NCBI GenBank assembly: GCA_012845835.1 | Contig: JABAKD010000025.1 | Span: 1,391,001-1,455,000, forward strand | Direction: 5' to 3' | From: Undaria pinnatifida | Lineage: Eukaryota > Sar > Phaeophyceae > Laminariales > Alariaceae | Length of the DNA: 64,000 bases | Shown here: piece after piece, positions 10,022 through 20,509 of the stretch | Position numbering within the stretch: the first letter of the stretch is position 1 | How the letters are laid out: each line of letters opens with the position of its first letter | Translations under genes and position numbers: made by a program | The notes under the pieces: generated by a model | Told to the model about the DNA's origin: nothing | Seen by the model: only the letters and a program-made list of their open reading frames with translations | Database searches by the model: none

Positions 10022-11362
10022 CAGGGCCGCGTGATCTGTCACACACACAAAATGTCGTCCCCATAAATAAGGTCGCCAGTGCTGGATGGCCAGGACCACA
10101 GCATAACATTCTTTGAGCGTAGCGGAGTAGTGGCGCTGGCTGTCGTTGAAGCGTTGACTAAAGTATGCGATTATAACGAGGTCATCGTCTTTCTGCTGGG
10201 CGAGGAAGGCACCTGCACCTGCTTCTGAAGCGTCAACGTGTATCGCAAAGTCTTTAGAAAAATCAGGAAATTGAAGTACGGGCGCCTGAGCGAGTAATTG
10301 TTTCACTGTTGCGTACGCCTGATCGTGTTCTGGTCTCCAACGTTTAGCGACTTCTTTGGCGGCCTCTTTTTTTGTGAGGGCTACCAGGGGTGCTATGATA
10401 CCGGCTAAGTTAGGTATAAACTTGCGTACAAAGTTAACCATTCCTAGCACTGACCGCAACTCCTTTATGGTTTTAGGCGTCGGCAAGTCAACTATAGCTT
10501 TTACGCGATCCTCACCGATCCGAATACCGTCGGCCGTCAGTATGTGTCCTAAGTATTTAACTTCTCGGGGGCCAAACTGTACTTTCGATGGTTTGAGGGT
10601 GAGGCCGGCTGCTTGCAAGGCTTTGAACATATTTTCGAGTAGCTGTAAGTGGCCTGTCCAGGTAGATGAACAACATATACAGTCGTCCATATATACCAAG
10701 AGCCCACTTTTGGGACCAAAATGTGCACAAGCTAGTGACATAATTCGCGAGAACAGAAACGGCGCGTTAGCTATACCGAAGGGTAGGCGTTTGAAAACCC
10801 ACTTTCCGTTCTGCGTGACAAAAGCCGTTTTATCTTGTTCGCTCTCTGCTTCTGGTATTTGGTGGTAAGCATTTTGTACGTCACACACAGTTATATAACG
10901 TGCTCCTCCGACCGTGTCAAGGTGGCTTTCTAAGTTAGGCATAGGCCACGATTTTTTGATCAGATTCTTATTTATGGTCGACCTGTAATCTACGCAGAAC
11001 CGTGGAGTGCCGTCTGATTTTGCGACAATAGTTACTGCGGAACCCCAGGGACTAGGGCGCTGTTCAATGATTCCTTCTTGTTCCATCTGGTTCACGCACT
11101 TGTCGATAGTTTCCTGTACGCGAGGGTTTGCACGGTACGGGGTTCTATTTACAGGCCGTGTTCCTGGTTCAAGAGGAAACGTTGCTTCGGCCAGGGTACA
11201 TTTACCTGGCTCTTGAGGCGACAAGGAAAAAACGCTGCAATATTTCGTGCATAGAGTCAGTACTTGTTCGCATTCGGCAGGTGTAAACGTGGTTTTATCA
11301 AATGCTCGAGTAAGTGCTGCACGAAGCTCGTTACGCGTGGATTCCGTTGTCTTGCTGTCTGT
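10022..11362 (-). CDS. Chromovirus Pol part: reverse transcriptase and RNase H
   Basis: Lies between a TAA (11363-11365) and a TGA (10019-10021), in the same frame as its neighbours. RT motifs in order: YRANPRVQETIDKCV, PWGSAVTIVAKSDGTPRFC, ITVCDVQNAYHQI, FKRLPFGIANAP, the catalytic LLVYMDDCICC (YMDD box) and VKYLGHILTADGI. RNase H follows with FAIHVDASEAGAGAFLAQ (first catalytic Asp), the LKECYAVVLAIQHWRPYL helix (catalytic Glu) and VTDHAAL (third Asp) just before the stop. The region from 11362 to the first named RT residues has no other stop. All visible catalytic residues are intact, so the stops are the main damage. Confidence 0.9.
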
Positions 11363-11365
11363 TTA

Positions 11366-12685
11366 AATCGCACTGGTCGTTTTGTTCAGGGCTACCGATA
11401 CGGGCGCAATATGACCTAGTAAGGTATTGCGTTTCAAGTATACGTATTGGTGGGACGGGTTCGCGATCTGGACTACTGCTGTTTTATCAGCGGCCGACCA
11501 GTGACTCACTGTACGAGCAACTATCATATTTTGAAAAGCTTCAGGTACGGCGGACGATTCGATGTCTTCGAACGTGACGATGAGTGGTTCAATGAGTGCA
11601 GCAGTGGTTTCTGTGGGTGCTGTCGCTGACACTACTTGTACTGCCATCTCACTCTCGGGGGGGATGCAGCATTTGTGTCGCAACAAGACAGGCACCGACT
11701 CTACATCAGTGTTAACTGTGACCACGGAGCACTGAGGTGTCGCAGTGTTCTCGGGGCGCGCTGTAAAGTCTACTCTACGATGAGATGCTTTGATCGTCAC
11801 TTGAGAGGTTTTGAATGACAATTGCTCTGTACTCCAGTCGAGGACACCTCCGAAGGCGCCCATGATGGTGTTATCGAGTAGCATAATGTCTGGCCCTAAA
11901 GAGGGCAATACGAGCGCTTCGACTGGTAGGGTAATATCTCCTAGCGTAAGTTGAAAGCGAACATATCCTAAAATTTTGAGAGGCGACCCATCAGCACTGC
12001 TGAGGTTGATCGCTCCCGGGGGCACTGCAAAAATTCGAGTGTCTTTCATTGTGGGATGTGTCTGTACAAAGTGAACAGATATGCATGGTACATCGGTCGC
12101 GGTGTCAATCGTGACATTGTGCGCCGGATAATCATTAACTCTGGCGTTTACTCGTACGCGCTTTGACGTAGAGCTGAGAGCTGTGGGATATCTGGGATAC
12201 CCACTCATGGCAGACGCGTGGAAAGCATCAAAGTGCGTTTCCCGGTTAGCGTTGCATGATAATAAAACATGATGTTTAATTTTCTCATTTAATTTGCGGG
12301 ACGCAGCAGAAACATACAACGCTTGTGGTACCATGGAAGGTGAAAACGTATCATTCCGACGTTGACTACTCTTCTCGACTCTGCTTGCTGCTTCTACGGC
12401 TGGTCCAACTCCACGCGGTACTGCTAGAACACTCGGAACCTGCTGCTTATTTTCTAAGTCTGTTACAGTATTCGACTGGTTGTCTGCATGTACTTGTTTC
12501 GCATGGGTACTCGCCAGAGGGGTGGAGCTCTTTGTTCGGCCACACTTATCCCTCCTCTTACTACTAGGTCTACCGGCACTTGCCACGGCTACGCTAGCTG
12601 ATCGTGCTATCGTTTCTACCGCGGGTTTGGTGATCCTAGTTTGCCTACTCCCCGAACCGGTTTGAGGTAACCGGCGCGGGCCCCC
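11366..12685 (-). CDS. Chromovirus Pol part: aspartic protease region
   Basis: Between the Gag stop (12686-12688) and a TAA (11363-11365), all in the Gag frame. The N-terminal ~170 residues are basic and of low complexity. The protease follows: NVTIDTATDVPCIS in place of the usual hydrophobic-hydrophobic-D-(T/S)-G, then ALVLPSLGPDIMLLDN as the second conserved strand (normally ..DIILG.D.). The active-site triplet is therefore D-T-A, not D-T-G or D-S-G. Some retroviral-type proteases tolerate Ala here, so activity cannot be excluded. The remaining ~130 residues link to RT and have no motif I recognise. Confidence 0.75.
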
Positions 12686-14440
12686 TCACGGTTTTTTGGT
12701 GACTACTATGCCGTCCCGTTCGTGCATTTTTGCTAGCCTGCAGTCCGGGCGCGAGTGCGAGTTGCGATGGCGACACATCGGGTAGTCGCATGCGTCGCTC
12801 GACGCTACTTTAGACTTCCTGCTTCTACCCGCCTCGCTACTCGGTGACCTGCCTCGCTTGTCGGATGGGCCGTACGTGGCCGGTTCGAAGGTCACTCGGC
12901 GTTCCCGGCCTCGCGCCGCCGTCAGGTTGGACGTGATGGCTTTTTCGAGTTTGGCCATCGACGTCATCAGCTGTCGGTTGGGTCTAGGGGATGTGCCGGA
13001 GACAGCCGAAGCATACGTGGTCGGGGAGGGGGTTGGGGCCGCGCGTAAGGCGTTGGTCTCATGTTTCTTGGCGCGAGTTCGTGAGGCTTGGTACGTGAGG
13101 GAGGGGTCTTCGCGGATAAGTTCTAGACGTACGTGCGGAACTAGGCCGGCTTCGGAGGATGCCATGAGCGATGTTTGCCATGCATGTTGGTATGGCGAGA
13201 CGTTGACAGGAGCGGTTCGTTTTGCTTCGGCTAGGAGGCGCGCGTATGCTTGAGTTACACGCAGTCCGTAAGAGTCGACGGATTCACTACTGCCTTGCTT
13301 TAGGGTAGAGACGGTGCGAGCGAGGAGGACGATGCGGTTCACGGGGCTAAACAGATTTGTGAAAGCATCCACCCACTCCTTCCAGTTGCGTGGTGCTCTG
13401 ACGTCTCCCGCTTCCGTGGTCAGTTGGGCAAGCTCTTTGTCTGTGCGCCACTCTAACGTACCACACTGGATTTGGTTCATGGTGCTAGCTGCGTGGTCGG
13501 CTACTAAGTATGCCAGGTATCTCACGGCGTGGCGATCGATAACCGAGTCCGAGGCGCCGTCAGGGACGTGCAAGCGAATGTGAGCGTGAAAGAGCGCCAT
13601 GATTTCGGGCACATCTTCAGTTGGCAACCCGTGCAACTTGAGCGAAGCGGGCATATCCGATTTTTTTATCGAAAATTTTGGGTCTTCGTTGTGGTTGTGG
13701 GTTGGGCTCGGGGGTGCTACAGCAGAGGTTATACGTGCTGTGCGAGGTGCTTCTACAGCAGAGGTTGTACGTGCTGTCAGGGGGTTTGTGGGCAGTGCTT
13801 CTACAGCAGAGGTGTTACGTGCTGTCAGGGGTTTTGTGGGCAGTGCTTCTACAGCAGAGGTGTTACGTGCTGTCAGGGGGTTTGGTTGAGATTGGTCAGG
13901 GTGAGAGGTACGGCTGCTGTCAGAGCTACTCCACTGCTGTTGTATAGGCGTAGCAAGAGTCGTGGAGTGTTGCACGCGTTCAAAAACAACGTCGAGGTTT
14001 TGCTGCGGCTGTGGTACTTCTCTCACCTCATCGACCTTCTCGTCGGTAGGCCCACTCACAGACTTCCGGCTGTCCGGCAGCACCATCTCCAAGACCCACG
14101 CCGGCGGCGTGGTGCCGTCGGACATGCATTTCTTAAAAAACGCGGCGGTCTCGACGCGGACGGGGTCGTGGCTCGGGAGAGCCATTGGCGCGGCAAGGAT
14201 GTCCTCTGCTAGGCTCGAGCCCTCCTCAACGGCTGATGATACAGGCGTCGTGCTCGGCGCACCAGCCTCATCTGCAGCGTCCCACTGCTCCTCGTCGTCT
14301 ACGGCCGGTCCGCCCTGGTCGGTGGGGGCGAGGGCCGCAAAAGAGTTCCCCGCCAGTGCGGGAGTCGGTCACTCCGGAGAGGGCGATGCCTTGCGGGCTT
14401 TCCCGCGGCTCTTTTTTGAGCGAGCTCCTGAGCGTGGCAT
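12686..14440 (-). CDS. Chromovirus Gag-like protein (stop inside the N-terminus)
   Basis: The first in-frame ATG is at 14440 (MPRSGARSKKSRGKARK), but a TGA at 14369-14371 follows after 23 codons. The next in-frame ATG at 14185 opens 499 codons to the TGA at 12686-12688. The middle (MALFHAHIRLHVPDG, WKEWVDAFTNLFSP, VDSYGLRVTQAYARLL) matches the helical capsid-like part of gypsy Gag in style. Residues about 100-155 from the second ATG are four 16-residue direct repeats. The C-terminus is basic and ends with CDYPMCRHRNSHSRPDC, a Cys/His cluster that could be a variant zinc knuckle, not a standard CCHC. The TGA at 14369 fits a CGA-to-TGA change. Confidence 0.8.
13715..13898 (-). repeat. 48-bp tandem repeats in Gag
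   Basis: Four imperfect 48-bp units encode PLTARNTSAVEALPT-like 16-residue repeats. The first three are nearly identical and the fourth is diverged. Confidence 0.8.
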
Positions 14441-14500
14441 GTTCTGTTTCTATTTTTTTCCGACGACAAACTTTATATAGGGTTTTTTATAGGTTTGTTG

Positions 14501-14519
14501 TTCCGACGGTGGTCACCAC
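14501..14519 (-). promoter_or_regulatory. Candidate primer binding site
   Basis: On the minus strand, one base after the 5' LTR end, TGGTGACCACCGTCGGAAC begins with the TGG expected opposite a tRNA CCA end. I cannot name the tRNA. Confidence 0.45.
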
Positions 14520-14951
14520 TATGGAACCTGGTCTCTCACGGGGTCCCGGAGTCGAAGTGGAGAGGGTGGTCCCGGAGGTCTGGTACTCGTCGCGGATGGT
14601 CGGTAGTCTGAGCAGAGAGGTCGTCGCAGAGCTGAAGTCGAAGCGGAGAGGGCGTCGCGGTGCTGAGGTCCCTTGACGATCGTTCTCAACAGCGAACGCG
14701 ACTGATAACCTTTCTTTCTTATATGTAGCAAGGAGATGCTAAGCCAGAGCTAGAGGGACGGTGGGCATATGCCCTTCGTCATGCGGAGGGATCATCTTTC
14801 GGTGGCTGACCTTCCGGGGACGGGTCAACGCCGTCTATGACGGGTGACGCCGTTCGCGACCCGGGATCGTGTATTGCCTGACCGGTGACGTGTCCTCTCG
14901 CGCATGCGTGTACGCGATCTACGATAGGTATCTACGACCTTGTCTTCCACA
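14520..14951 (-). repeat. Chromovirus 5' LTR (432 bp)
   Basis: Same ends as the 3' LTR (TGTGGAAG and GGTTCCATA in element orientation), lacking the 31-bp internal duplication. The GATC target duplication follows at 14952. Confidence 0.9.
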
Positions 14952-15700
14952 GATCCATGTACAATAACAAATTATGAAGCTTTTAACACGTTGTTTACTA
15001 CACTTAAGAACTGGGTTGCATACTACATGTAACATCAAACCTTCTAGAAAAAAAACATTACCAGGCGGGTGATATAAAGGGGTGTCTTCTTGCTGCAACC
15101 GTCAGATTCGCCCCCTTCAAGGGTTTACAGTTTCCGCGCACATATTAAAATGCTCGCCCACCCGCCGCCCCGCCCCCCCCAGACCCCTCTTGTTTAAACG
15201 CACCACCTGAAATCAGAATCTGCCAGAGTAGTAAACACTACCAGCCAGCTGATACCATCTTATTATCCATCTATTAATAGCCATCCATGCCCTAGCTCCA
15301 ACTCATCTCCGCCCCCCCCCCCCCGCCTTTGTTCCCCGCCCAGTTCGTTCAAACGCCCCACTTACAATCGAAATCGGCCAGAGTAATAAACACTTCTAAG
15401 CAATTGAAAGCACGTCATTATAATTCTAGTCATCCATGACATAGCTTTCATTCATCCCCCCTCCCCCCCTCCAACGCCCCCTCCTTCCCCACACCCCGCA
15501 CGATCGCCTAGATAGACCCAGCACGGCTCGTATAGCAAGCGCCTACATATATGATTAAAACGCGCGACCGGAGGATCACCCACGATGTTGCGAACATCAC
15601 TGGCGGCCAAATCCGTGATTTTCACAATATATGTGCCCTAAACCTCTTAAAAACCCTCCCCCCCCCCCACCCCCACCCCTCTTTTTTTTTTTTTGTTGAT
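14952..15700 (-). mobile_element. FB arm, reverse orientation
   Basis: Reverse complement of about 16430-17165, continuous with 6350-6721 before the chromovirus inserted. Together the two left pieces and 16430-17530 form inverted arms of about 1.05 kb. Blocks include GAAGCTTTTAACACGTTGTT, AACATCAAACCTTCTAGAAA, CCATCCATGCCCTAGCTCCA and C-runs of 8-12. Confidence 0.8.
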
Positions 15701-15734
15701 TGCTTTTTTTTGCTTGATTTTTATATATCAAAAA

Positions 15735-18312
15735 AAAAAATACACTCAAGCTGTGAGATCGAATATTCTGTCGAAACTCATTTTTGCAAGTTGTGTGTGA
15801 TACTCCGATCGCGCGCATTACGAGTTGTGTGTCCTCATTAAGGATATAGGTCGGCGACTCCCCTTGCAACTACAGTGTAGCTATCAGGGTCAACAGGGTG
15901 ATGTTGGGCAGTCAGTGCGCGGAAACTATAAATTTTCAAAACCCGTTTCTGAGGGGGACAAAAGCTGACAGCTGTGGAAGGAAATGCATCAGTTTATCAA
16001 GTGAATCCTGTAAGTCGAATATCCGGTGAGGGGAGGGCGGAGGTTTTAAGGACGTGGGGGCCTGATTTTGATCAAAAGGGGGGGCGGGAGGGGGGGAAGG
16101 GGGGGAAGGGGACGGGTGGGGCAGGTCAATTTGTGCGTGGAAACTATAAATATATCTTGTGGGGGAGGGGGGGGGGGATGTGGCGGGGGGGGCCGGGGGC
16201 GGGGGGGGAGGGCTTTAGGTCGCAGAGATGTAGGGGTTGGCTATACGCGTGGTGCTAGGTCTAGGCGATGGCGCGGGTGGTGGGTGAGGAAGCGGGCGTT
16301 GGGGACGGGGGTGGGTTGGAATTGCAGCGGCGGCATGGACAGCTCTGAAACGATAACGAGGCGATATCCAGGGCGTGGAAGTGCTTGTTACTGTGGCGGA
16401 TTTCGATAGTAGATGGGGCGTTTAAGCAAGAGAACGCAAGAGAAGAAAATAAAAAACGGGGGGGGGTAGGGGGAAGGGTTTTCAAAAGGTTTAGCTCACA
16501 TATGATGTTATAATCAAGGTTTGGGTCGACACTGATGTTCGCAACATTGTGTGTGATCCTCCGATCGCGCGTATTAATCATATATGTAAGGGCCTACTAT
16601 ACGCGCGGTGCTGGGTCTAGGCGTTCGTGCGGGATGTGGGGAAGGAGGGGGCGTTGGAGGGGGGGAGGGGGGGATGAATGAAAGCTATGTCATGGATGGC
16701 TAGAAATATAATGACGTAATACCAATATTATACTAGAGTTTGTTACTCTGGCCGATTTCGATTGTAAGTGGGGCGTTTGAACGAATTGGACGGGGAACAA
16801 AAGCGGGGAGGGGGGTGGATGAGTTGGAGCTACGGCATGGATGGCTAGATGGATAATAAGGTGGTATCAGCTGGCTGGTAGTGTTTACTACTCTGGCAGA
16901 TTCTGATTTCAGGTGGTGCGTTTAAACAAGAGGGGTCTGGGGGGGGCGGGGGAGCGGGTGGGCGAGCATTTTAATATGTGCGCCGAAACCATAAACCCTT
17001 GAAGGGGACGAATCTGACGGTTGCAGCAAGAAGACACCCCTTTATATCACCCGCCTGGTAATGTTATTTTCTAGAAGGTTTGATGTTGCATGTAGAATGC
17101 AACCCAGTTCTTAAGTGTAGTAAACAACGTGTTAAAAGCTTCATAATTTGTTTTGTACATGGATCGAATAATAGAATATTTCAATCGATAGGTACAATCA
17201 TGTAGATACCATGATTTTATGACATCGCTAATTTTATGAAATAGATGCACATTGTCAAACACAACAGGCGAGGCCATGTAGTCATGCAATGTCACCGCCA
17301 TTGAAAACGACAGGGAGAGATGCGAATCGTTATTGTTTTGAAAGGAACGCTTAGTGTACACGCGCTCAATTACGTTACTTCGTTAGTCATACTTCGCTTG
17401 GCATAGGTTGGGAGGCGATCATGCAGGCGGTATGTACGGAATACCTTACGTAATAAGTTGGTAGTGCGGTTTACCGCAATTTTAGCATACCTCTCTGTAT
17501 CTCCTTTTCACATAATTTTTGTCTCACATATACGATATGTGACCCAAACCTCTTGAAACTCCCCCCCCCCTCCCCGCCCTTTATTATTTTTTCTTTTTTT
17601 TCCTCGCTTTCTTTTGCTTAAACGCCCCACCTACTATCGAAATCCGCCACAGCAATAAACACTTCCACGCCCTGGATATCGCCTCGTTATCGTTTCAGAG
17701 CCGTCCATGCCGCCGCTGCAATTTCCACCCACCCCCGCCCCCAACGCCTCCTCCTTCCCCACCACCCGCACCATCGCCTAGACCTAGCACCACGCGTATG
17801 TATAGCCAACCCCTACATCTCTGCGACACAAAGCCCTCCCGCCCCGCCCCCGACCCCCCCCCGCCACATTCCCCCCCCCTCCCCCACAAGATATATTTAT
17901 AGTTTCCACGCACAAATAAACCTGTCCCACCCGTCCCCTCCCCCCCCTCCCCCCCTCCCGCCCCCCTGATGATCAAAATCAGGCCCCCACGTCCTTAAAA
18001 ACTCCGCCCTCCCCTCACCGGATATTCGACTTACAGGATTCACTTGATAAACGTATGCATTTCCTTTCACAGCTGTCAGCTTTTGTCCCCCTCAGAAACG
18101 GGTTTTATAATAGTTTCCGCGCACAGCCTGCCTGACATCATCACCCTGTTGACCCTGATAGCTACACTACTGCTGTAGTTGCAAGGGGGGTCGCTGACCT
18201 ATATCCTTAATGAGGACACACAACCCGATATACGCGCGATCAGAGGATAACAAACAGCTTGCAAAGATGAGTTTCGACAAAATATTCGATCTCACAGCTG
18301 GAGCGTATGTTA
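15735..18312 (+). mobile_element. FB composite copy, near full length (about 2.6 kb)
   Basis: The left end (TACACTCAAGCTGTGAGATCG from 15740) and the right end (GATCTCACAGCTGGAGCGTA to 18312) are inverted copies of one another for roughly 700 bp. Between them lies a modular core (16440-17530). Each module repeats the order: GGATGGCTAGA(A/T), ATAATGACGT or TGATATCA, GTGTTTATTACTCTGGC, GATTTCGAT, GGGGCGTTTGAA, then a G-run of 8-15. No transposase is encoded. Long TIRs built of internal direct modules are the hallmark of foldback elements. The copy at 43604-46045 has the same architecture. Confidence 0.75.
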
Positions 18313-18325
18313 ATTTTTTCAATTA

Positions 18326-19482
18326 GAGTGTTTGCGAAAGTACGTTTTTAGATATTTACTTTTTCAAAAATTGTCCCGAAGGCAATATTTGCGGTAAATT
18401 TTTGAAAAAAAGGCAAAAATGTACTTTGTCGAAGGTAGGTTTTGATCAAAAGTTACGGTAAATTTTGTCTCTCTGTTTCATTGGCCTACAATACACCGAG
18501 CATTTGTCCGAGGCAGAACGCCTCTGCAAGGGTCTATAGCGCCCCAACCACGGGACAAACAGGACAAGCACCGCTGTTTGCACAGCAGCAGTACAAGCAA
18601 CGAACGCACGGAGGATGGAGAGGGTAGTACCCTGAGCACGACGCACAGGCGTAACATCAGAGATATGCAGCAGGCCGGTGATGAACCGTCTGTTGCTGCC
18701 CTCTGCGTCCGTGACCAAGGGTTCAGCGCTTGCTGCAAGCTGTGGTGAACTTCTCGCAGCTGGCGGAGTCGAACGCACGCACGCGGAGAGGAGCCTCAAC
18801 GCAGAGAGCGACACCACGCGCCTTGATTGCGGCTATCGTGTGCCGCATCTGGCAAGATAGGACTCGTATCGGTCCATCTGTGCGACAGCAGCCACCGCGC
18901 TTCTCCAACATCACCGCGACTGAAGCGTGGCATGACTTTTGGTTTAGGGCAGAGGAGCGGAAACTCCTCTGCCCTAGACCGCTGCGTGCAGATTCTTCGC
19001 AGGGTGGTGCTTCGCAATAACAGGTCCACGTTCCATGGGGAAACTGCGCTTCGCCTTCCCTTCCGTCGCATGAGGAAGGCGTTGCTCTGCTTGTAGCACG
19101 TGTAATGAGGTAGTCCCTGCTCACAAGGTGTTTTTACGCGCGAGACAGACCGCCATACCTCTAATTTGTAGTCTGTTGGGTGCTTGCATGTACCGTGTTC
19201 CAGGTACTGCTGCACCTGAAACGAGAGGCTCGAGACTGGAGTACGTACAACGAGTACTCGTATCGTATAGTACTATAGAGCAGTAACTTGCACTGCTGCT
19301 GCTGTACTCGTATGTATATTACAATCGCGCACATCCCCGTTTCCCTTCTAAATTTCGGAGGCGTCGCCTGCAGGATTTTGTTTACCGCTGGCGCAAACAC
19401 ACCAAAAACTCGGTGGGAAGGCAATTTACTTTTTTTAGCGGAAGGCAAGTAAATTTTTAGAAACGTATTTTCGCAAACACTC
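18326..19482. mobile_element. TIR DNA transposon, non-autonomous, 1157 bp
   Basis: Ends are GAGTGTTTGCGAAAGTACGT and, reversed, GAGTGTTTGCGAAAATACGT, with weaker match to about 40 bp. It is flanked by TA on both sides (18324-18325, 19483-19484) and sits in the AT-rich spacer between two head-to-head FB ends. The GAGTGTTTG terminus resembles Tourist/PIF-Harbinger ends, but the clear duplication is only TA, so superfamily is open. The interior is GC-richer, with overlapping frames on both strands (for example minus 18796-19215) that I cannot assign. A strong hairpin GGGCAGAGGAG/CTCCTCTGCCC lies at 18948-18977. A related end sits at 41719. Confidence 0.7.
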
Positions 19483-19485
19483 TAT

Positions 19486-19561
19486 TATAATGAAAAAAAA
19501 TACACTCCAGCTGTGAGATCGAAAATTTGGTCGAAAGTCATCTTTGAAAACTTGTTTGTGA
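19486..19561 (+). mobile_element. FB end, 5' piece split by the Tigger-like element
   Basis: AATACACTCCAGCTGTGAGA followed by GATCGAAAATTTGGTCGAAA and TTGTTTGTGA; it rejoins at TACTCCGATCGCGCG (20510) to give the standard FB end. Confidence 0.85.
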
Positions 19562-20068
19562 TACAGTCAAACCCCGCTTAAAGACGCATATCGGTACTTT
19601 TTTTCAAGGCGTCTTTAACGCGGGGAATCGTCTTTAAGATTCCGGGGACGATAACGCACCATCCCCGGGGCCGATGGAGGCATAACATACATCAAAAGAC
19701 GCGCCGTTGCAGCAGGTATACTATAACGAAACGAGAATCCACAAATCTGACCGTCACAACGTTGCCGTGGTTGAAAGTGGAATGTACTTAAAAACCAAGT
19801 TTATACAGTAGTTGCCGCACCCCACCGCCCGAAATAAAATGCTCCGAGAAGTGGGTTCAATGTTGCAGGATGAAGGTTATTATGACTGCAGTGAACTCTC
19901 TCTCTCGGTTGGTGTCGACTGTGTTTTTCTTATTATCTTCTCGTCCTCATGTTGGAAACCTCGCCGATATATCATTCACCACCTCTGTTCCAACTTTGAC
20001 ATGTCAAATCCTACCTGATAAGGACACAGATGGACATCAACTCAGAAAAACGGTGAAGATAAACAACG

Positions 20069-20302
20069 CTAGACAACAACAAGAGAACCTGCTCTCTTCT
20101 GGCAGTCTGTGCACATTCTCTGCTGCCCGTAGCCTTCGTCTCCGATGCCCACACCACAAAACCCATGCATGGCTCGCCCGGAAGGGCACTGGTGAATCGC
20201 TGAGACCGGGACAGATTTCATCTTGCATGTTGGTTCACCACACGCTTTCGTGTGGGAGGCAGACGGACCGTCAGCAGACGAAAGGAATCTATCCATGTCC
20301 AC

Positions 20303-20334
<32 letters not shown>

Positions 20335-20422
20335 CCGCTCTCTGGCAGTCTACAGGTGTGCTGCACCATTTTTTGGGGGGCCCCGCAGCGTAAACAATAC
20401 ACCCCCCCTTAAACTTGTACAT
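20069..20422 (-). pseudogene. Cys/His-rich coding remnant inside the Tigger-like element
   Basis: A 117-codon minus frame contains ACGEPTCK, IHQCPSGRAMHGFCGVGIG, DEGYGQQRMC and TDCQ. The C-x4-C and C-x2-C pairs around MHxFC and EGYG look like a zinc-binding module of the kind found at the N-terminus of transposon proteins. The frame runs through the CAG array as poly-Cys near the start, so the true protein start is unclear. The family was not identified. Confidence 0.35.
20304..20333 (+). repeat. (CAG)10 microsatellite
   Basis: Ten uninterrupted CAG triplets inside the Tigger-like element. Confidence 0.95.
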
Positions 20423-20509
20423 CTGCGGGGCACCCTGGTTCAGATTTTTTTTTCGTCTTTATAGCGGGGAGTTGACTTAAGAAGTGCGTCTTTAAGCGGG
20501 GTTTGACTG

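Larger units (their letters stand above)
6722..14951 (-). mobile_element. Chromovirus (Ty3/gypsy LTR retrotransposon), 8.2 kb
   Basis: Complete in structure: LTRs at both ends, PPT, a candidate PBS, and Gag, protease, RT, RNase H, integrase and chromodomain in gypsy order, all on the minus strand. Target duplication GATC lies at 6718-6721 and 14952-14955. Removing the element rejoins ATTATTCGATC to CATGTACAA, exactly the sequence found uninterrupted (in reverse) at 17150-17175 in the facing FB arm. By eye the LTRs differ at only about 6-8 positions in their shared 432 bp plus one 31-bp duplication, so the insertion is fairly recent. The gag-pol frame is one continuous reading frame of about 2,160 codons with four in-frame stops and no frameshift, so this copy is probably not autonomous. 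Confidence 0.93.
19564..20509. mobile_element. Tc1/mariner (pogo/Tigger-like) non-autonomous element, 946 bp
   Basis: Perfect 25-bp terminal inverted repeats begin CAGTCAAACCCCGCTTAAAG, flanked by TA at 19562-19563 and 20510-20511. CAGTCAAAC ends and a TA duplication are typical of pogo/Tigger elements. Excision in silico restores the FB sequence GTGATACTCCGATCGCG exactly. The left TIR is followed by a second inverted GCGTCTTTAA/AACGCGGGGAA block. The inside retains a minus-strand Cys/His-rich coding remnant and a CAG array but no DDE core. Confidence 0.88.

Noticed and set aside
15974..16409. Gly- and Arg/Gly-rich frames in FB
   Set aside because: Caused by G-runs. They differ between FB copies and have no conserved start or stop.
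18723..19215. Transposase gene inside the 18326-19482 element
   Set aside because: Overlapping minus frames exist, but none shows a DDE, helix-turn-helix or Harbinger-type motif.
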